A stretch of 49,995 nt of DNA from Aerococcaceae bacterium DSM 111176 (GTDB lineage Bacteria > Bacillota > Bacilli > Lactobacillales > Aerococcaceae), in NCBI GenBank assembly GCA_015863215.1, contig JACBXN010000010.1, forward strand, positions 1-49,995, written 5' to 3'. Shown one piece after another: positions 1 to 9,301 of this stretch. Position 1 is the first letter of the stretch; the number at the start of each line of letters is the position of its first letter. A program made the translations under genes and the position numbers. The notes below the pieces were generated by a model that was given only the letters and a program-made list of their open reading frames with translations, was not told the DNA's origin and did not search any database.

Positions 1-60
1 CACTTGTTGAACAGCGTTCTCTCTTTCTTCTAGTGTATGTTTCGATCTTCTATAAGTCAT
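1..60 (-). CDS. N-terminus of a transposase-like / HTH protein (runs off the left edge)
   Basis: Only 20 codons are visible, reading MTYRRSKHTLEERENAVQQV and continuing beyond base 1. An AGGAG ribosome site lies just upstream on the minus strand (about 71-75). The basic opening followed by an acidic helix (LEERENAV) resembles the start of the HTH domain of IS3-type OrfA and related transposases. No inverted repeat could be confirmed, because the rest of the element is outside the window. Other short DNA-binding proteins are possible. Confidence 0.4.
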   Translation of the reverse strand, partial: MTYRRSKHTLEERENAVQQV

Positions 61-390
61 AATAACAACACTCCTACTATATATCGTGTTTTATTATTTC
101 TTTGTCTACTTTACTAATAGCATATCAGCCTGATCTGTATGTTGTTTTCTTTAAATTTTAGAAACAACACACAAACCATCAAAAGTTAAATAAATATCAC
201 TTTACCTGATCCTCGTTCAATAAATTCTGAATTTGACCTGAAATAAAAATAAAATTCTTCAATCTAACCAACATCCATAAACCCCACCAAATCAACATTC
301 CTCAAAATATTTTTAAAAATAATTAAAAAACTTTACGATTATTTTCAAATTTTGGAAAAAATCCCCTATTTATATAGGGAGGTGATTAAT
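61..390. other. Intergenic spacer, AT-rich
   Basis: This divergent spacer lies between the left-edge transposase-like start and the LPxTG gene. It is very AT-rich and holds promoters of both flanking genes by position. I could not fix a convincing -35/-10 pair, repeat or small gene in it. The end of an insertion sequence may lie here but is not recognisable. Confidence 0.4.
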
Positions 391-2007
391 ATGAAATTAT
401 TAAAAATGTTGTTGTCGATGCTTATTGTGTTTGGTCAAATTTTACTTCTGCCGATTCAAGCGAATGAAGCGCCGGAGCCTTATGTGGTGACGAAATTTAT
501 TACGATGGTGCCGTTAGACCGCGATTATTCGATTCAATTAATACAAGATGCGTTTAATCATTTGTCTTCAAGCGAACAAAATCACTCTGAACAAGAGTCG
601 ATCTTACATCAACTAACAGTCATTAATGAAGAGTACGAACAAATTAATCAAGAAATTGCCCAAATTGAATCGGGTGAAGAAGGCTCTATCACTGCTGCGA
701 ATGCCGAGTTGGAGTATGTGATTGAAGTGTTGTATGAACAGGCTATCTACGATTATGAAGGGTTTAGTGAACTCTCCGCGGATGATCAATTTACCCTCAT
801 CAGTGAAAATGAATCCGTACTCGAATGGCAACAGTACATTAATGAACTGACTGCTTACTTAAATGAACTTATCGTTTACCAAACTGACCTGGAGGCGCAA
901 TATAATCAACTTCAATACGATTATGACGCGCTCCAGCAAACGACCGAGCAGATTTATGTCGACGACCAGGATTTAAATCAAAGTTTACTCTATCCTTATT
1001 CGATGGAATATCTCAATCCAGACACAATTCTTCTCAACCAGGAAGCGTCGCTGGACGACTATCTACTCCAGATTAATGGCTATCTCAACCAATTAATACC
1101 AAATGCTTATCGTAAAGTATCGTTCGATCAAATTTATCAACTATTCAAGCAACAAATCAATCCAGAGCAATTGGAGTCGATTTTAAGCAATAAAGCTCCG
1201 ATCCAAATTGATGCAGATACTTTACATTACTACAGCTACGCTCATGAATTGTCCCTTCAAGATATTGAAACAGTCGCGCAATTTGGATTGGATGACTACT
1301 TTTTAAATCAAGACATGACAAAATTTATGAGCCGATATCAGGAAGTGATTCAAACGAAAGAGGACCAGTTTAATTATTTTAAGGCGATCAATCAGGATGC
1401 CTTTAATATTATTCAAGCGCAATGGGTTTCTTATTTGAATCAAATGCAATTGAATGATGGCGAGACTTTTGAGAAAATTCAAAATTTACAAAATAAACAA
1501 CAAGTCAAGTTTGTATTCTTTGATGATGCAACAAGGACTTGGACTGCTAATACAACCGGGACAAGTGGGTATTTTGATGAGTATTACAATCAACCACTGG
1601 ACCCCATAGATTATGTTGGAAAAGGGCAGATTGTTGAGGAGGACTATACTTATGTACCCGAAAAAGAAGTGAACTTTGATGAGGTTGAAGATACAGAAGA
1701 GATTAATAATGAATCTCCATCTATGTTAAACAATATTAAAGACCAATTAGTCAATCAGCCTAAGTCAAGCAAGAAAAACTCATTACCAAAACCAAACTCA
1801 ACGCCGAAACTAGCCCAAAATCCCAAATCTTCTTCCTCGTCATCCGATAAAGAAGAGAAGGCATCAAGTTTACCAAGTACCGGTGAATCAAATTGGCTAA
1901 CTTATGTCGCGATCGGTTTAGGAGCAATTGGGGGAATATTATTAATTTACAATCGTTATTTACATTATAAAGAACGAAAACAATACCGCGAAACAAAATT
2001 AGATTAG
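391..2007 (+). CDS. LPxTG-anchored surface protein, function unknown
   Basis: This is a 538-residue secreted wall protein. The ATG at 391 is chosen because a near-perfect ribosome site (AGGGAGGTGAT, 377-387) precedes it; the TTG at 352 lacks one. Residues 1-27 form a signal peptide (MKLLKMLLSMLIVFGQILLL then PIQANEA). The body is Gln/Asn/Glu/Tyr-rich with predicted helical, coiled-coil-like stretches at about 60-190. A Ser/Pro/Lys-rich wall-spanning stretch at about 455-490 precedes the sortase motif LPSTG at 494-498, a hydrophobic helix and a basic tail. The tail after the helix is longer than usual (YNRYLHYKERKQ...). I recognise no binding domain. Adhesion or wall scaffolding is a guess based only on architecture. 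Confidence 0.85.
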   Translation: MKLLKMLLSMLIVFGQILLLPIQANEAPEPYVVTKFITMVPLDRDYSIQLIQDAFNHLSSSEQNHSEQESILHQLTVINEEYEQINQEIAQIESGEEGSITAANAELEYVIEVLYEQAIYDYEGFSELSADDQFTLISENESVLEWQQYINELTAYLNELIVYQTDLEAQYNQLQYDYDALQQTTEQIYVDDQDLNQSLLYPYSMEYLNPDTILLNQEASLDDYLLQINGYLNQLIPNAYRKVSFDQIYQLFKQQINPEQLESILSNKAPIQIDADTLHYYSYAHELSLQDIETVAQFGLDDYFLNQDMTKFMSRYQEVIQTKEDQFNYFKAINQDAFNIIQAQWVSYLNQMQLNDGETFEKIQNLQNKQQVKFVFFDDATRTWTANTTGTSGYFDEYYNQPLDPIDYVGKGQIVEEDYTYVPEKEVNFDEVEDTEEINNESPSMLNNIKDQLVNQPKSSKKNSLPKPNSTPKLAQNPKSSSSSSDKEEKASSLPSTGESNWLTYVAIGLGAIGGILLIYNRYLHYKERKQYRETKLD

Positions 2008-2049
2008 GAAAATTGAAAACGTGATATACTATCCTTATGAGGTGATAAA

Positions 2050-2403
2050 ATGTTAGGAAATAATTTTGAAGAAAAAGTTGCGAATTTTGAAAGAGTAAAT
2101 GCAAATGACGCGAAAGAACGTTTAGAAAACGAACAAGGAACAATCGTCTTTGTTGGACGACCAACTTGTGGTTTCTGCCGTAAATTTGTAAATACTCTTG
2201 AAGAGGCACAAAGCGAAAAAGAATTAACTGTCTACTACGTTAATTCTGAAGACCCAGAAGACATTACAAATGTTCAAGAATTACGAGAACAATACGGTGT
2301 CCCAACAGTTCCTGGTTTATTATATGCCGGAGAAGAGGGCGTTTCAGTTCGCTGCGATAGTTCAATGAGTGTTGACGAAATTCACGAATTCGTTGGAGCA
2401 TAG
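2050..2403 (+). CDS. Thioredoxin-like protein with CGFC active site
   Basis: This 117-residue cytosolic protein has a thioredoxin fold. Residues 31-37 (TIVFVGR) are the central strand, C40-G-F-C43 is the redox motif, and YGVPTVPG near residue 90 carries the conserved cis-proline. The ribosome site TGAGGTGATAAA precedes the ATG. It resembles small Lactobacillales thioredoxin-like proteins, including those related to PedC/BrcD bacteriocin accessory disulfide proteins. No bacteriocin gene is nearby, so general thiol-disulfide exchange is the safer call. It begins 42 bp after the LPxTG gene and is followed by a strong terminator, so the two may be co-transcribed. Confidence 0.8.
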   Translation: MLGNNFEEKVANFERVNANDAKERLENEQGTIVFVGRPTCGFCRKFVNTLEEAQSEKELTVYYVNSEDPEDITNVQELREQYGVPTVPGLLYAGEEGVSVRCDSSMSVDEIHEFVGA

Positions 2404-2425
2404 AATTTTTTTAAAGTATTGATTA

Positions 2426-2480
2426 AAGACCGCTATAAGTTCACATTCACTGAGTGTGACTATAGCGGTCTTAATTTTTT
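2426..2480 (+). terminator. Strong intrinsic terminator after the thioredoxin-like gene
   Basis: A perfect 12-bp stem (AAGACCGCTATA at 2426-2437, complement at 2461-2472) with further inner pairing (TCACA/TGTGA) is followed by AATTTTTT. Confidence 0.9.
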
Positions 2481-2514
2481 AAATATTATTAAATACTATA
2501 GTTGAAATTTTTAA

Positions 2515-2601
2515 CTGGCAGAACTTTTACTAATTAAGAACGATTTGCCAGTTTTTATAGATTTACTGGCAAATCATAAGGAATCTAGTTGGGATTTGCC
2601 A
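2515..2601. repeat. 51-bp intergenic dyad repeat, array A (2 copies)
   Basis: CTGGCA occurs at 2515 and 2566 (51 bp apart). The inverted word TTTGCCA occurs at 2544 and 2595 (also 51 bp apart). The DNA between the arms is not conserved. It lies in the 458-bp gap between the thioredoxin-like gene and the LysM amidase; the remainder of that gap shows only AT-rich promoter-like DNA. Confidence 0.65.
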
Positions 2602-2861
2602 TCAATAGAAGTTGTGAATTTTCCCATCCATATAAGAATTTAATACTTCAATATATGATTATGTGTTTATAGTTGGTGAGGAAAATATCACAGGTAAACC
2701 AGCATCAATTCACCTTATATTTCGTAATTATTAACTTATTGTCACAATTTGTTAATTGTTTGTAATATAAGATTATTCACTTTACTTTTCCTAAATGATA
2801 CTATTAATTGGTAATTATATATTAAAATTTTATGAATTTTTTAAGATTAGGAGTGTCGTAC

Positions 2862-5800
2862 TTGGATAAGAAATTATTGCGAAAGCGTAAAGGGCAGTGG
2901 GTTACATTATCGATGTCTGTTGTTGCTGCGTCGTTAGTATTCGTGAGTGGTCAAGCGTCTGTGGCAGCAGAAGAATTGACTGATCCGGCTGCAGCTGATT
3001 TATCGACAATTGAAGAGGAAACGGCGGATGCTGAGACAACTGCACAAGCAGAGGTTGAAGAGAACGCTGATAATTTAGAAGTTGAAACAGCTGATGTTTC
3101 ACAAGCAGATGCTTTGGCAGAAGTAGATGCAACTGTTGATACTGCAGAAGTAGATACGACTGTAGAAGCAGAAACTGAAGTTTTAACAGAAGAAGTTCCA
3201 GTAGTAGAATTTACAGAAGTAGAATCAACTGTTGAAACTGAAACAGAGGTAACAGCAGATCTTGAAGCTTCAGTAGAAGCTGAGGTTTTAACAGAAGAAG
3301 TTCCATTGGTAGAATTTACAGAAGTAGAATCAACTGTTGAGACAGAAACAGAAGTAACAACAGATGTTGAAGCGCCAGTAGAAACTACTGAAGTAGAAGA
3401 ATCTGTAGAAACTGAAGCACCAGCAGAAGAAACGACAGAAGTTGAAACTCCTGAAGAAACAGAAGTTGAAACTCCTGAAGTTACTGAAACAGAAGTTTCA
3501 GAAGAAGTAGCTCCAATTGAAGTACCAGAAATAGTTGAAACGACTGAAGCGGCGCCAGCACCAACTGGTAAACAATACGAAATCACTGATCGATTAACAT
3601 CAGGTTCGCACCACACTAACGTTAGCGAACGTGAAATGTTAGCAAATATCATTGCAGCTGAAGCTTTACACACTCCTGAGAGTATTGCAGCTGTAACATC
3701 AGCTATCTTTAACCGTGCCGATGCAGCAAATACAACGCCATTAGAGGAAGCAACAAGAGCGTATCAATTCTCTGGTTACGGTGGAGGATCTTATAATTCT
3801 GAACCTTGGCGTCGTTACACAGGCATTGATAAAACACAATTCTATGATGCGATTGAGAAAGCTGCTCAAGGATACCGTACGCATAGTTACACAAATTTCT
3901 TAGCGACTGGTTACTTCTATGATGATGGAACTTGGTCAGGACCTCGTAACAAAGCAGGCGAGTCATTAGAAGGTTATGTTACAGGGCACAATGATATTGG
4001 TGGTAATACATACTTTACTCCAGCTGCTAATTTCCCTTGGAAATCTGCGAATGATTTAGCACAAGATCGTGCAAATACATCAGCGGAGTATAATACACCA
4101 TTACAACCAGGTCAACACCGTGTATCAACTGGGGAGACACTTTATAGCATTGCTATTCGTAATAATACAACGGTAGATGCACTTAAAGAAGCAAATAACC
4201 TAACAAGTAACTTAATTAGAAATGGTCAAGTTATTAAGATTGCAGCTCCTTCAAGAGTCATCGAAAATATTTCGAATGTATCAACTGGAGCGAACGCAAC
4301 GACACCAGCAAGCACTACTGCAAATTCTGTTACAGTTAACCGCGGCGACACTCTTTACCGTATCGCGCAAAACAATAACACAACAATTGCTAATATTCGT
4401 GCATTAAACAACATTACTGGTAATTTAATTCATCCAGGTCAAGTTTTAAAATTATCTGAAAGTACAGTAGCTGAAACGCCAGATACGAACACTAACAACG
4501 CTAGTTCAGAGGCAGCGAAAACTGTTTCAGTTCAACGTGGCGACACTTTATACCGTATCGCAACAACTAACGGTTTAACAGTAGCACAATTACGTGCGTT
4601 AAATAATATTACTGGTGACTTAATTCGTCCGGGTCAATCATTGGTAGTTTCAGCAGGCACAACAACACCTGCACCAACGCCAACACCAGAACCAACGCCA
4701 GAACCTGAAACACCAGCAAAAACAGTTTCAGTTCAACGTGGAGATACTTTATACCGTATCGCAGCAAATAATGGTATGACAGTAGCTCAATTACGCGCAT
4801 TAAATAATATTACTGGTGACTTAATTCGTCCGGGTCAAACATTGGTAATTTCAGCAGGCACAACAACACCTGCACCAACACCAAATCCTGAACCAACTCC
4901 GGAGCCAACACCAGAACCAACGCCAGAACCTGAAACACCAGCAAAAACAGTTTCAGTTCAACGTGGTGACACTTTATACCGTATCGCAACAAGAAATGGT
5001 ATGACAGTAGCACAATTACGTGCATTAAATAATATTACAGGTGACTTAATCCGCCCAGGTCAAGTTTTAGTTGTCTCAGAAGGAACTGTGGTAACACCAG
5101 ATCCAGAACCGACACCAGAACCAACGCCGACACCGGATCCAGAACCAACACCTGAGCCAACGCCAGAACCTGAACCGACACCAGAACCAGAAACACCAAC
5201 AAGCAATTATGCGGTTCAACGCGGAGACACTTTATACCGTATCGCAATTAGAAATGGTATGACTGTTGCACAATTAAAATCGTTAAACAACTTAACTAGC
5301 GATATTATTACACCAGGTCAACGACTAGTTCTAACTTCAGGTGGAGGGAATGTTGTAACACCTCCTACAGGAAATGATGGACCAGCTTATACTGGAAGCA
5401 ACTTACCTGATTTAACAAATGCACAAGCAACAGCAGTTAACTATGATGTTAAATTAAATGGTAAAGTTGAACCATTCCGTTCAACAAGAGGAACCGCAGC
5501 TTCTCCTGTTTCAGTGTTAGATCACTTTGGAGAGAAATTCACGGTAACGAATGAATTATCAGTTGACGGTCAAACATTCTTAGAATTAACTCAAAATGGC
5601 GTTGTTGTAGGATATGTACCAACTTCAGCCGCCGTTCAAGTACCACAAGGGGTTAAAACAGTTTACCTTGATGCAGGTCACGGTGGAAGAGAAACAGGTG
5701 CACACTACTTCGGAACAGCAGAAAAAGACTTAAATACCGTTATTAATAACCGTTTAGCTGATCTATTAAGAGGTCAAGGGTATCATGTTTACGAAACACG

Positions 5801-6263
5801 TCGTACGGACAAAGAAGTTTCATTAGTTGAACGTACAGATTCTACAAACTCAATCATGCCAGATATCTTTATCAGCATTCACCATAATGCGATGGGATAT
5901 CCAAATACAGGTAAAGCACGTGGAATTGAAGTGTTATACCATGACCCAAGAATTGACGAACCAGGTTATGAAACATTAGACCACCACGAAGGAACAGACA
6001 TTATTCCTGAAGGAATTCGTCTATCTCAAGCATTACAAAATGAATTAATTTCAGCAACAGCTGGAACAGGTACAGTTAACCGTGGCATCCGTCCACAAAA
6101 CTTACACGTAACTCGTGTAACAGACGTACCAGCAGCCTTGGTTGAATTAGGATTCCAAGACAACCGCCAAGATTATGCATTAATCACTAATAAAAATTAC
6201 CAAACTAAATTAGTAAATGGTTTATTAAATGGAATCAACGCATTCTTCGCAGGCGTTAAATAA
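2862..6263 (+). CDS. Modular peptidoglycan hydrolase: SleB-like + six LysM + SH3-like + Amidase_3
   Basis: This secreted cell-wall enzyme has 1133 residues. I choose the TTG at 2862 because AGGAG (2850-2854) sits 7 bases upstream; the ATG at 2832 has no ribosome site. Order: KxYKxGKxW-like signal region (1-37); acidic Glu/Val/Thr-rich stretch with an internal duplication (about 37-233); SleB-type hydrolase (about 236-400, ANIIAAEA, AIFNRAD, YFYDDG); six LysM modules (about 417-825, RGDTLYRIA) joined by EPTPEP linkers; SH3-like segment (853-926); N-acetylmuramoyl-L-alanine amidase (930-1131) with DAGHGG, SIHHNA and VELGF zinc/catalytic motifs. LysM modules bind glycan and the two catalytic domains cut glycan and peptide links. 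It is monocistronic, with its own terminator. Confidence 0.9.
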   Translation: MDKKLLRKRKGQWVTLSMSVVAASLVFVSGQASVAAEELTDPAAADLSTIEEETADAETTAQAEVEENADNLEVETADVSQADALAEVDATVDTAEVDTTVEAETEVLTEEVPVVEFTEVESTVETETEVTADLEASVEAEVLTEEVPLVEFTEVESTVETETEVTTDVEAPVETTEVEESVETEAPAEETTEVETPEETEVETPEVTETEVSEEVAPIEVPEIVETTEAAPAPTGKQYEITDRLTSGSHHTNVSEREMLANIIAAEALHTPESIAAVTSAIFNRADAANTTPLEEATRAYQFSGYGGGSYNSEPWRRYTGIDKTQFYDAIEKAAQGYRTHSYTNFLATGYFYDDGTWSGPRNKAGESLEGYVTGHNDIGGNTYFTPAANFPWKSANDLAQDRANTSAEYNTPLQPGQHRVSTGETLYSIAIRNNTTVDALKEANNLTSNLIRNGQVIKIAAPSRVIENISNVSTGANATTPASTTANSVTVNRGDTLYRIAQNNNTTIANIRALNNITGNLIHPGQVLKLSESTVAETPDTNTNNASSEAAKTVSVQRGDTLYRIATTNGLTVAQLRALNNITGDLIRPGQSLVVSAGTTTPAPTPTPEPTPEPETPAKTVSVQRGDTLYRIAANNGMTVAQLRALNNITGDLIRPGQTLVISAGTTTPAPTPNPEPTPEPTPEPTPEPETPAKTVSVQRGDTLYRIATRNGMTVAQLRALNNITGDLIRPGQVLVVSEGTVVTPDPEPTPEPTPTPDPEPTPEPTPEPEPTPEPETPTSNYAVQRGDTLYRIAIRNGMTVAQLKSLNNLTSDIITPGQRLVLTSGGGNVVTPPTGNDGPAYTGSNLPDLTNAQATAVNYDVKLNGKVEPFRSTRGTAASPVSVLDHFGEKFTVTNELSVDGQTFLELTQNGVVVGYVPTSAAVQVPQGVKTVYLDAGHGGRETGAHYFGTAEKDLNTVINNRLADLLRGQGYHVYETRRTDKEVSLVERTDSTNSIMPDIFISIHHNAMGYPNTGKARGIEVLYHDPRIDEPGYETLDHHEGTDIIPEGIRLSQALQNELISATAGTGTVNRGIRPQNLHVTRVTDVPAALVELGFQDNRQDYALITNKNYQTKLVNGLLNGINAFFAGVK

Positions 6264-6270
6264 TTCACTC

Positions 6271-6312
6271 AAAAGAGCAACTAACTCAATCGAAGTTACT
6301 TGCTCTTTTTTA
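6271..6312 (+). terminator. Intrinsic terminator of the LysM amidase gene
   Basis: The stem AAAAGAGCAA-AACT pairs with AGTT-TTGCTCTTTT and ends in a T-run, 8 bases after the stop codon. Confidence 0.85.
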
Positions 6313-6436
6313 ATACATTCCTTTAGCAAAAAAATAGGGAACACTCTAACTCCGATCGAATAATGCGTATTTATTTATGATGAACACTTCGTTCAAAAAT
6401 CTATTATTCACACAAGATCGCCATAGTTTTAATCAA

Positions 6437-6600
6437 GATTATCCGCATTTGCACATAATCTCAAGTTTTTAAGTAGGGATTATCCGTGATTACCCAAAAT
6501 CCCATCTTATTCTATCGAGATTATCCGCTTTCGCACATAATCCCTAATTTTTCCCATTAGATTTTCCGCAAATCTACAAATTTCCAATTAATATCAATAA
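6437..6600. repeat. 41-bp intergenic dyad repeat, array B (4 copies)
   Basis: GATTATCCG or GATTTTCCG starts at 6437, 6478, 6519 and 6560, exactly 41 bp apart each time. Units 1 and 3 carry the inverted word ATAATC 18 bp after the unit start (GATTAT...ATAATC). The array lies in the 641-bp gap between the amidase and nox. The rest of that gap is AT-rich, with a promoter at its right end. Confidence 0.75.
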
Positions 6601-6855
6601 ATTTAATATAATAATTGTATTAAAATAATTAATAATTCGAATATAAAATAGTTTGTGAAAAAGGTCGATAATTGCCTAATTGATCATAATGTTTTGATAC
6701 TAATCATACTTAAACACCATACTTTGTGAAACACAATGTTAAGTCAAATCTGCTGTTCAGGAATTAGAAATAGCGTATTATCAGCTTTAATTCCCATTTT
6801 ATCTCAAAATTTGTAAAACTTTAATAAGAAATAACATGGTAAAGAAACCTCTAAG

Positions 6856-6864
6856 TGCTATAAT
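6856..6864 (+). promoter_or_regulatory. Extended -10 promoter element of nox
   Basis: TGCTATAAT is a perfect extended -10 (TGnTATAAT), 41 bases upstream of the nox start. No good -35 is seen at the right distance, which is tolerable for an extended -10 promoter. Confidence 0.55.
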
Positions 6865-6905
6865 GAGCATGTTAAGAAAACGAAGTCATTTCTAGGAGGA
6901 ATAAA

Positions 6906-8243
6906 ATGAAAGTAGTAATTATTGGTACAAATCATGCTGGTATTGCGGCAGCAAATACTTTATTAGATAACTATGAAGGTATGGAATTGGTGATGATTGA
7001 CAAGAACTCAAACTTAAGTTACTTAGGTTGTGGGACAGCATTATGGGTAGGTCGTCAAATCGATGGTTATGACCATTTATTCTATACACGTCCAGAAGAT
7101 TTTAAAGCTAAGGGCGCTCAAATCTTATTAGAAACAACAGTGACTGACGTTGATTACGATAAGAAAGTTGTTTACGCAGTAACTAAAGATGGCGAAACAA
7201 TCGAAGAATCTTATGACAAATTAATCCATGCAACTGGATCTCGTCCAATTTCACCAGACTTACCAGGTGCTGATTTAGAAGGTATGCACTTCTTAAAATT
7301 ATTCCAAGAAGGTCAAGAAGTTGACGCGGCATTATCTCACCCAGAATATGAAAACATCGCAGTAATCGGTGCTGGATATATCGGTGTTGAAATCGCTGAA
7401 GCAGCGCGTCGTCGTGGTAAAAAAGTATTATTATTCGATGCAGCTCCAACATCATTATCAAACTACTATGATGAAGAGTTAACTAACTTAATGGACGAAA
7501 ACTTACGCGACAACGGTATCGAAACTCACTTTGGTGAATTAGCTACTGAATACATCGGAAACGATGAAGGGCACGTTGTTGGTCTAAAAACAACTAAAGG
7601 TGAATACGAAGCAGATGTTATCATCAACGCAATTGGATTCTTACCAAACGCGCCATTCGCTAAAGACCACTTAGAAACATTTGGAAACGGTGCTTACTTA
7701 GTAGACCGTACATTCAAAACTTCAGATGACGATGTTTACGCAATTGGTGACTGTGCGACAAACTACTCAAACGTTACAAACAAACCAAACTACATCGCAT
7801 TAGCGTCTAACGCTGTTCGTACTGGTATTGTTGCAGGTCATAACATTGCTGGAAATCACCTTGAAGGTGCTGGTATCCAAGGATCAAACGGTATTTCAAT
7901 CTTTGGCTTAAACTTAGTATCAACTGGTTTATCTGCTCGTTTAGCTGAAAAAGAAGGGTTCAAAGTTAAAGTATCTGACTTCGAAGATACTCAATTCCCA
8001 TCATTCATGCCAAACAACGAAAAAGTTAAAATCCGTTTAGTATATGAAGAAGGAACAAACCGTTTATTAGGTGCTCAAATCGTTTCAAGATACGACATCT
8101 CAATGGCAATCCACATGTACTCATTAGCAATCCAAGAACAAGTAACAATTGAAAAATTACAATTGTTAGATATCTTCTTCTTACCACACTTCAACCAACC
8201 ATATAACTACATGTCTATGGTAGCTTTAAACGCTGATAAATAA
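6906..8243 (+). CDS. nox: NADH oxidase (flavoprotein, probably water-forming)
   Basis: This 445-residue FAD/NAD(P)-dependent disulfide reductase family enzyme should oxidise NADH with O2 in the cytosol, regenerating NAD and removing oxygen. It has the N-terminal FAD dinucleotide fold (VVIIGTNHAGIAAA), the single redox cysteine Cys42 in YLGCGTALW, the NAD-binding motif (VIGAGYIGVEIAE near 155), the second FAD motif (VYAIGDCA near 277) and the C-terminal dimerisation domain. One active-site cysteine is typical of water-forming Nox and of CoA-disulfide reductases, so those remain an alternative. The start has CTAGGAGGA at good spacing. Monocistronic with its own promoter and terminator. Codon use is strongly biased, suggesting high expression. 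Confidence 0.93.
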   Translation: MKVVIIGTNHAGIAAANTLLDNYEGMELVMIDKNSNLSYLGCGTALWVGRQIDGYDHLFYTRPEDFKAKGAQILLETTVTDVDYDKKVVYAVTKDGETIEESYDKLIHATGSRPISPDLPGADLEGMHFLKLFQEGQEVDAALSHPEYENIAVIGAGYIGVEIAEAARRRGKKVLLFDAAPTSLSNYYDEELTNLMDENLRDNGIETHFGELATEYIGNDEGHVVGLKTTKGEYEADVIINAIGFLPNAPFAKDHLETFGNGAYLVDRTFKTSDDDVYAIGDCATNYSNVTNKPNYIALASNAVRTGIVAGHNIAGNHLEGAGIQGSNGISIFGLNLVSTGLSARLAEKEGFKVKVSDFEDTQFPSFMPNNEKVKIRLVYEEGTNRLLGAQIVSRYDISMAIHMYSLAIQEQVTIEKLQLLDIFFLPHFNQPYNYMSMVALNADK

Positions 8244-8250
8244 TCAATTT

Positions 8251-8283
8251 ATCAAGGGACCTTCTTCGGAAGGTCTCTTTTAT
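8251..8283 (+). terminator. Intrinsic terminator of nox
   Basis: The stem GGGACCTTC, a TTCG tetraloop and GAAGGTCTC are followed by TTTTATT. Confidence 0.85.
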
Positions 8284-8342
8284 TGAAAACTTTTCAGTAA
8301 TCGGTTACAATTTATTCAATACACATAGATAGGATGATCATT

Positions 8343-8780
8343 ATGACAAAGACAGTCTATACAAACTATTGGTTAAATAAGTATACCGACCAAAAGAAAG
8401 AACATGGTAGCTATAACTCTGAAGAGGAAGCAATTGCAGGTATTGAAGCATGGTGGGAATTACATAAAGATAATTATCAAGATGTCCAACATGTACGCAC
8501 AAATACCGGCGCTTTAGAAATTAGTTACGGTGAAGAACAATATGTCTACCGGATTGAAAAGCGTGAAATTGATGGGAATATCCCAGCAGCTAGACCTAAA
8601 AAACGCCCAGCTGGTGAAATTCAACGGATTCGTTCACAACATAATATCGACCAAGAATTGTATTTATATGAAGAGTTAGCTGAACCTTATCAAGACCGTT
8701 TAATTACCGCAATGCATGACGGTGCTAAATTGCTGACTTATATTTATGATGTGAAAGGTCGCCCGGTTAAAAAATTATAA
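8343..8780 (+). CDS. Conserved-looking hypothetical cytosolic protein
   Basis: This 145-residue soluble protein has no signal peptide or membrane helix. The ATG at 8343 fits the AGGATGATC ribosome site better than the ATG at 8334. It is rich in aromatic and charged residues (YTNYWLNKYTDQKKE, EAWWELHKDNY) and has a basic middle (RPKKRPAGEIQRIRSQ). I recognise no family. It is monocistronic between two intergenic gaps. Confidence 0.7.
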   Translation: MTKTVYTNYWLNKYTDQKKEHGSYNSEEEAIAGIEAWWELHKDNYQDVQHVRTNTGALEISYGEEQYVYRIEKREIDGNIPAARPKKRPAGEIQRIRSQHNIDQELYLYEELAEPYQDRLITAMHDGAKLLTYIYDVKGRPVKKL

Positions 8781-8887
8781 TTAATTAAAGATATGGCTTT
8801 TATCGTCATATCTTTTTTACATCTTAAGTACTATAATAATTTCGTCTAATTATGATAAAATAGAGTTAAGAAAGAGGAGGCGGTATT

Positions 8888-9268
8888 ATGTCAATTTTTG
8901 ATAGACTTGCTGGTAATGCGGGGAAGATTAATAATGATTCTATTAAAGATGAAGTGGGACCATTTATTTTAGATAATGAAACGGTACTGCATTCATTTAA
9001 ATTAGTCCGTGACTTAATTATTTTTACAGATAAACGTTTAATTTTGATTGATGTTCAAGGAACGACCGGACGCAAGCGTTCATATGAAATTGTCCCTTAC
9101 GGTTCTATTAGTCGTTTTTCAATTGAGACGGCAGGTACATTCGATAGTGATTCAGAATTAAAGATTTTCATATCAAGTGCCACTCAACCCACTTATTCGC
9201 TTGAATTAGGGCGTAATGCAGATAATGTTTATGCAATCGCTCGTACATTGAGTAGTGCAATTCTCTAA
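8888..9268 (+). CDS. Bacterial PH-domain protein
   Basis: This 126-residue cytosolic protein matches the bacterial pleckstrin-homology-like (bPH) pattern. A short lead is followed by repeated beta strands (ETVLHSFKLVRDLIIFTDKRLILIDVQG, KRSYEIVPYGSISRFSIETAG, ELKIFI) and a closing helix (ADNVYAIARTLSSAIL). The TDKRL..ID signature and YxSI segment are typical. Function in this family is poorly defined. AGAGGAGG precedes the ATG. The membrane-protein gene downstream begins 33 bp later, so the two are likely one operon. Confidence 0.82.
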   Translation: MSIFDRLAGNAGKINNDSIKDEVGPFILDNETVLHSFKLVRDLIIFTDKRLILIDVQGTTGRKRSYEIVPYGSISRFSIETAGTFDSDSELKIFISSATQPTYSLELGRNADNVYAIARTLSSAIL

Positions 9269-9301
9269 CCCATAATAAAGAGGTAAAAGGAGCGAACCAT
9301 C

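Noticed and set aside
2951-3673. 240-residue minus-strand frame rich in Ser/Val/Thr
   Set aside because: It is the antisense shadow of the Glu/Val/Thr-rich repeat region of the LysM amidase and has no ribosome site.
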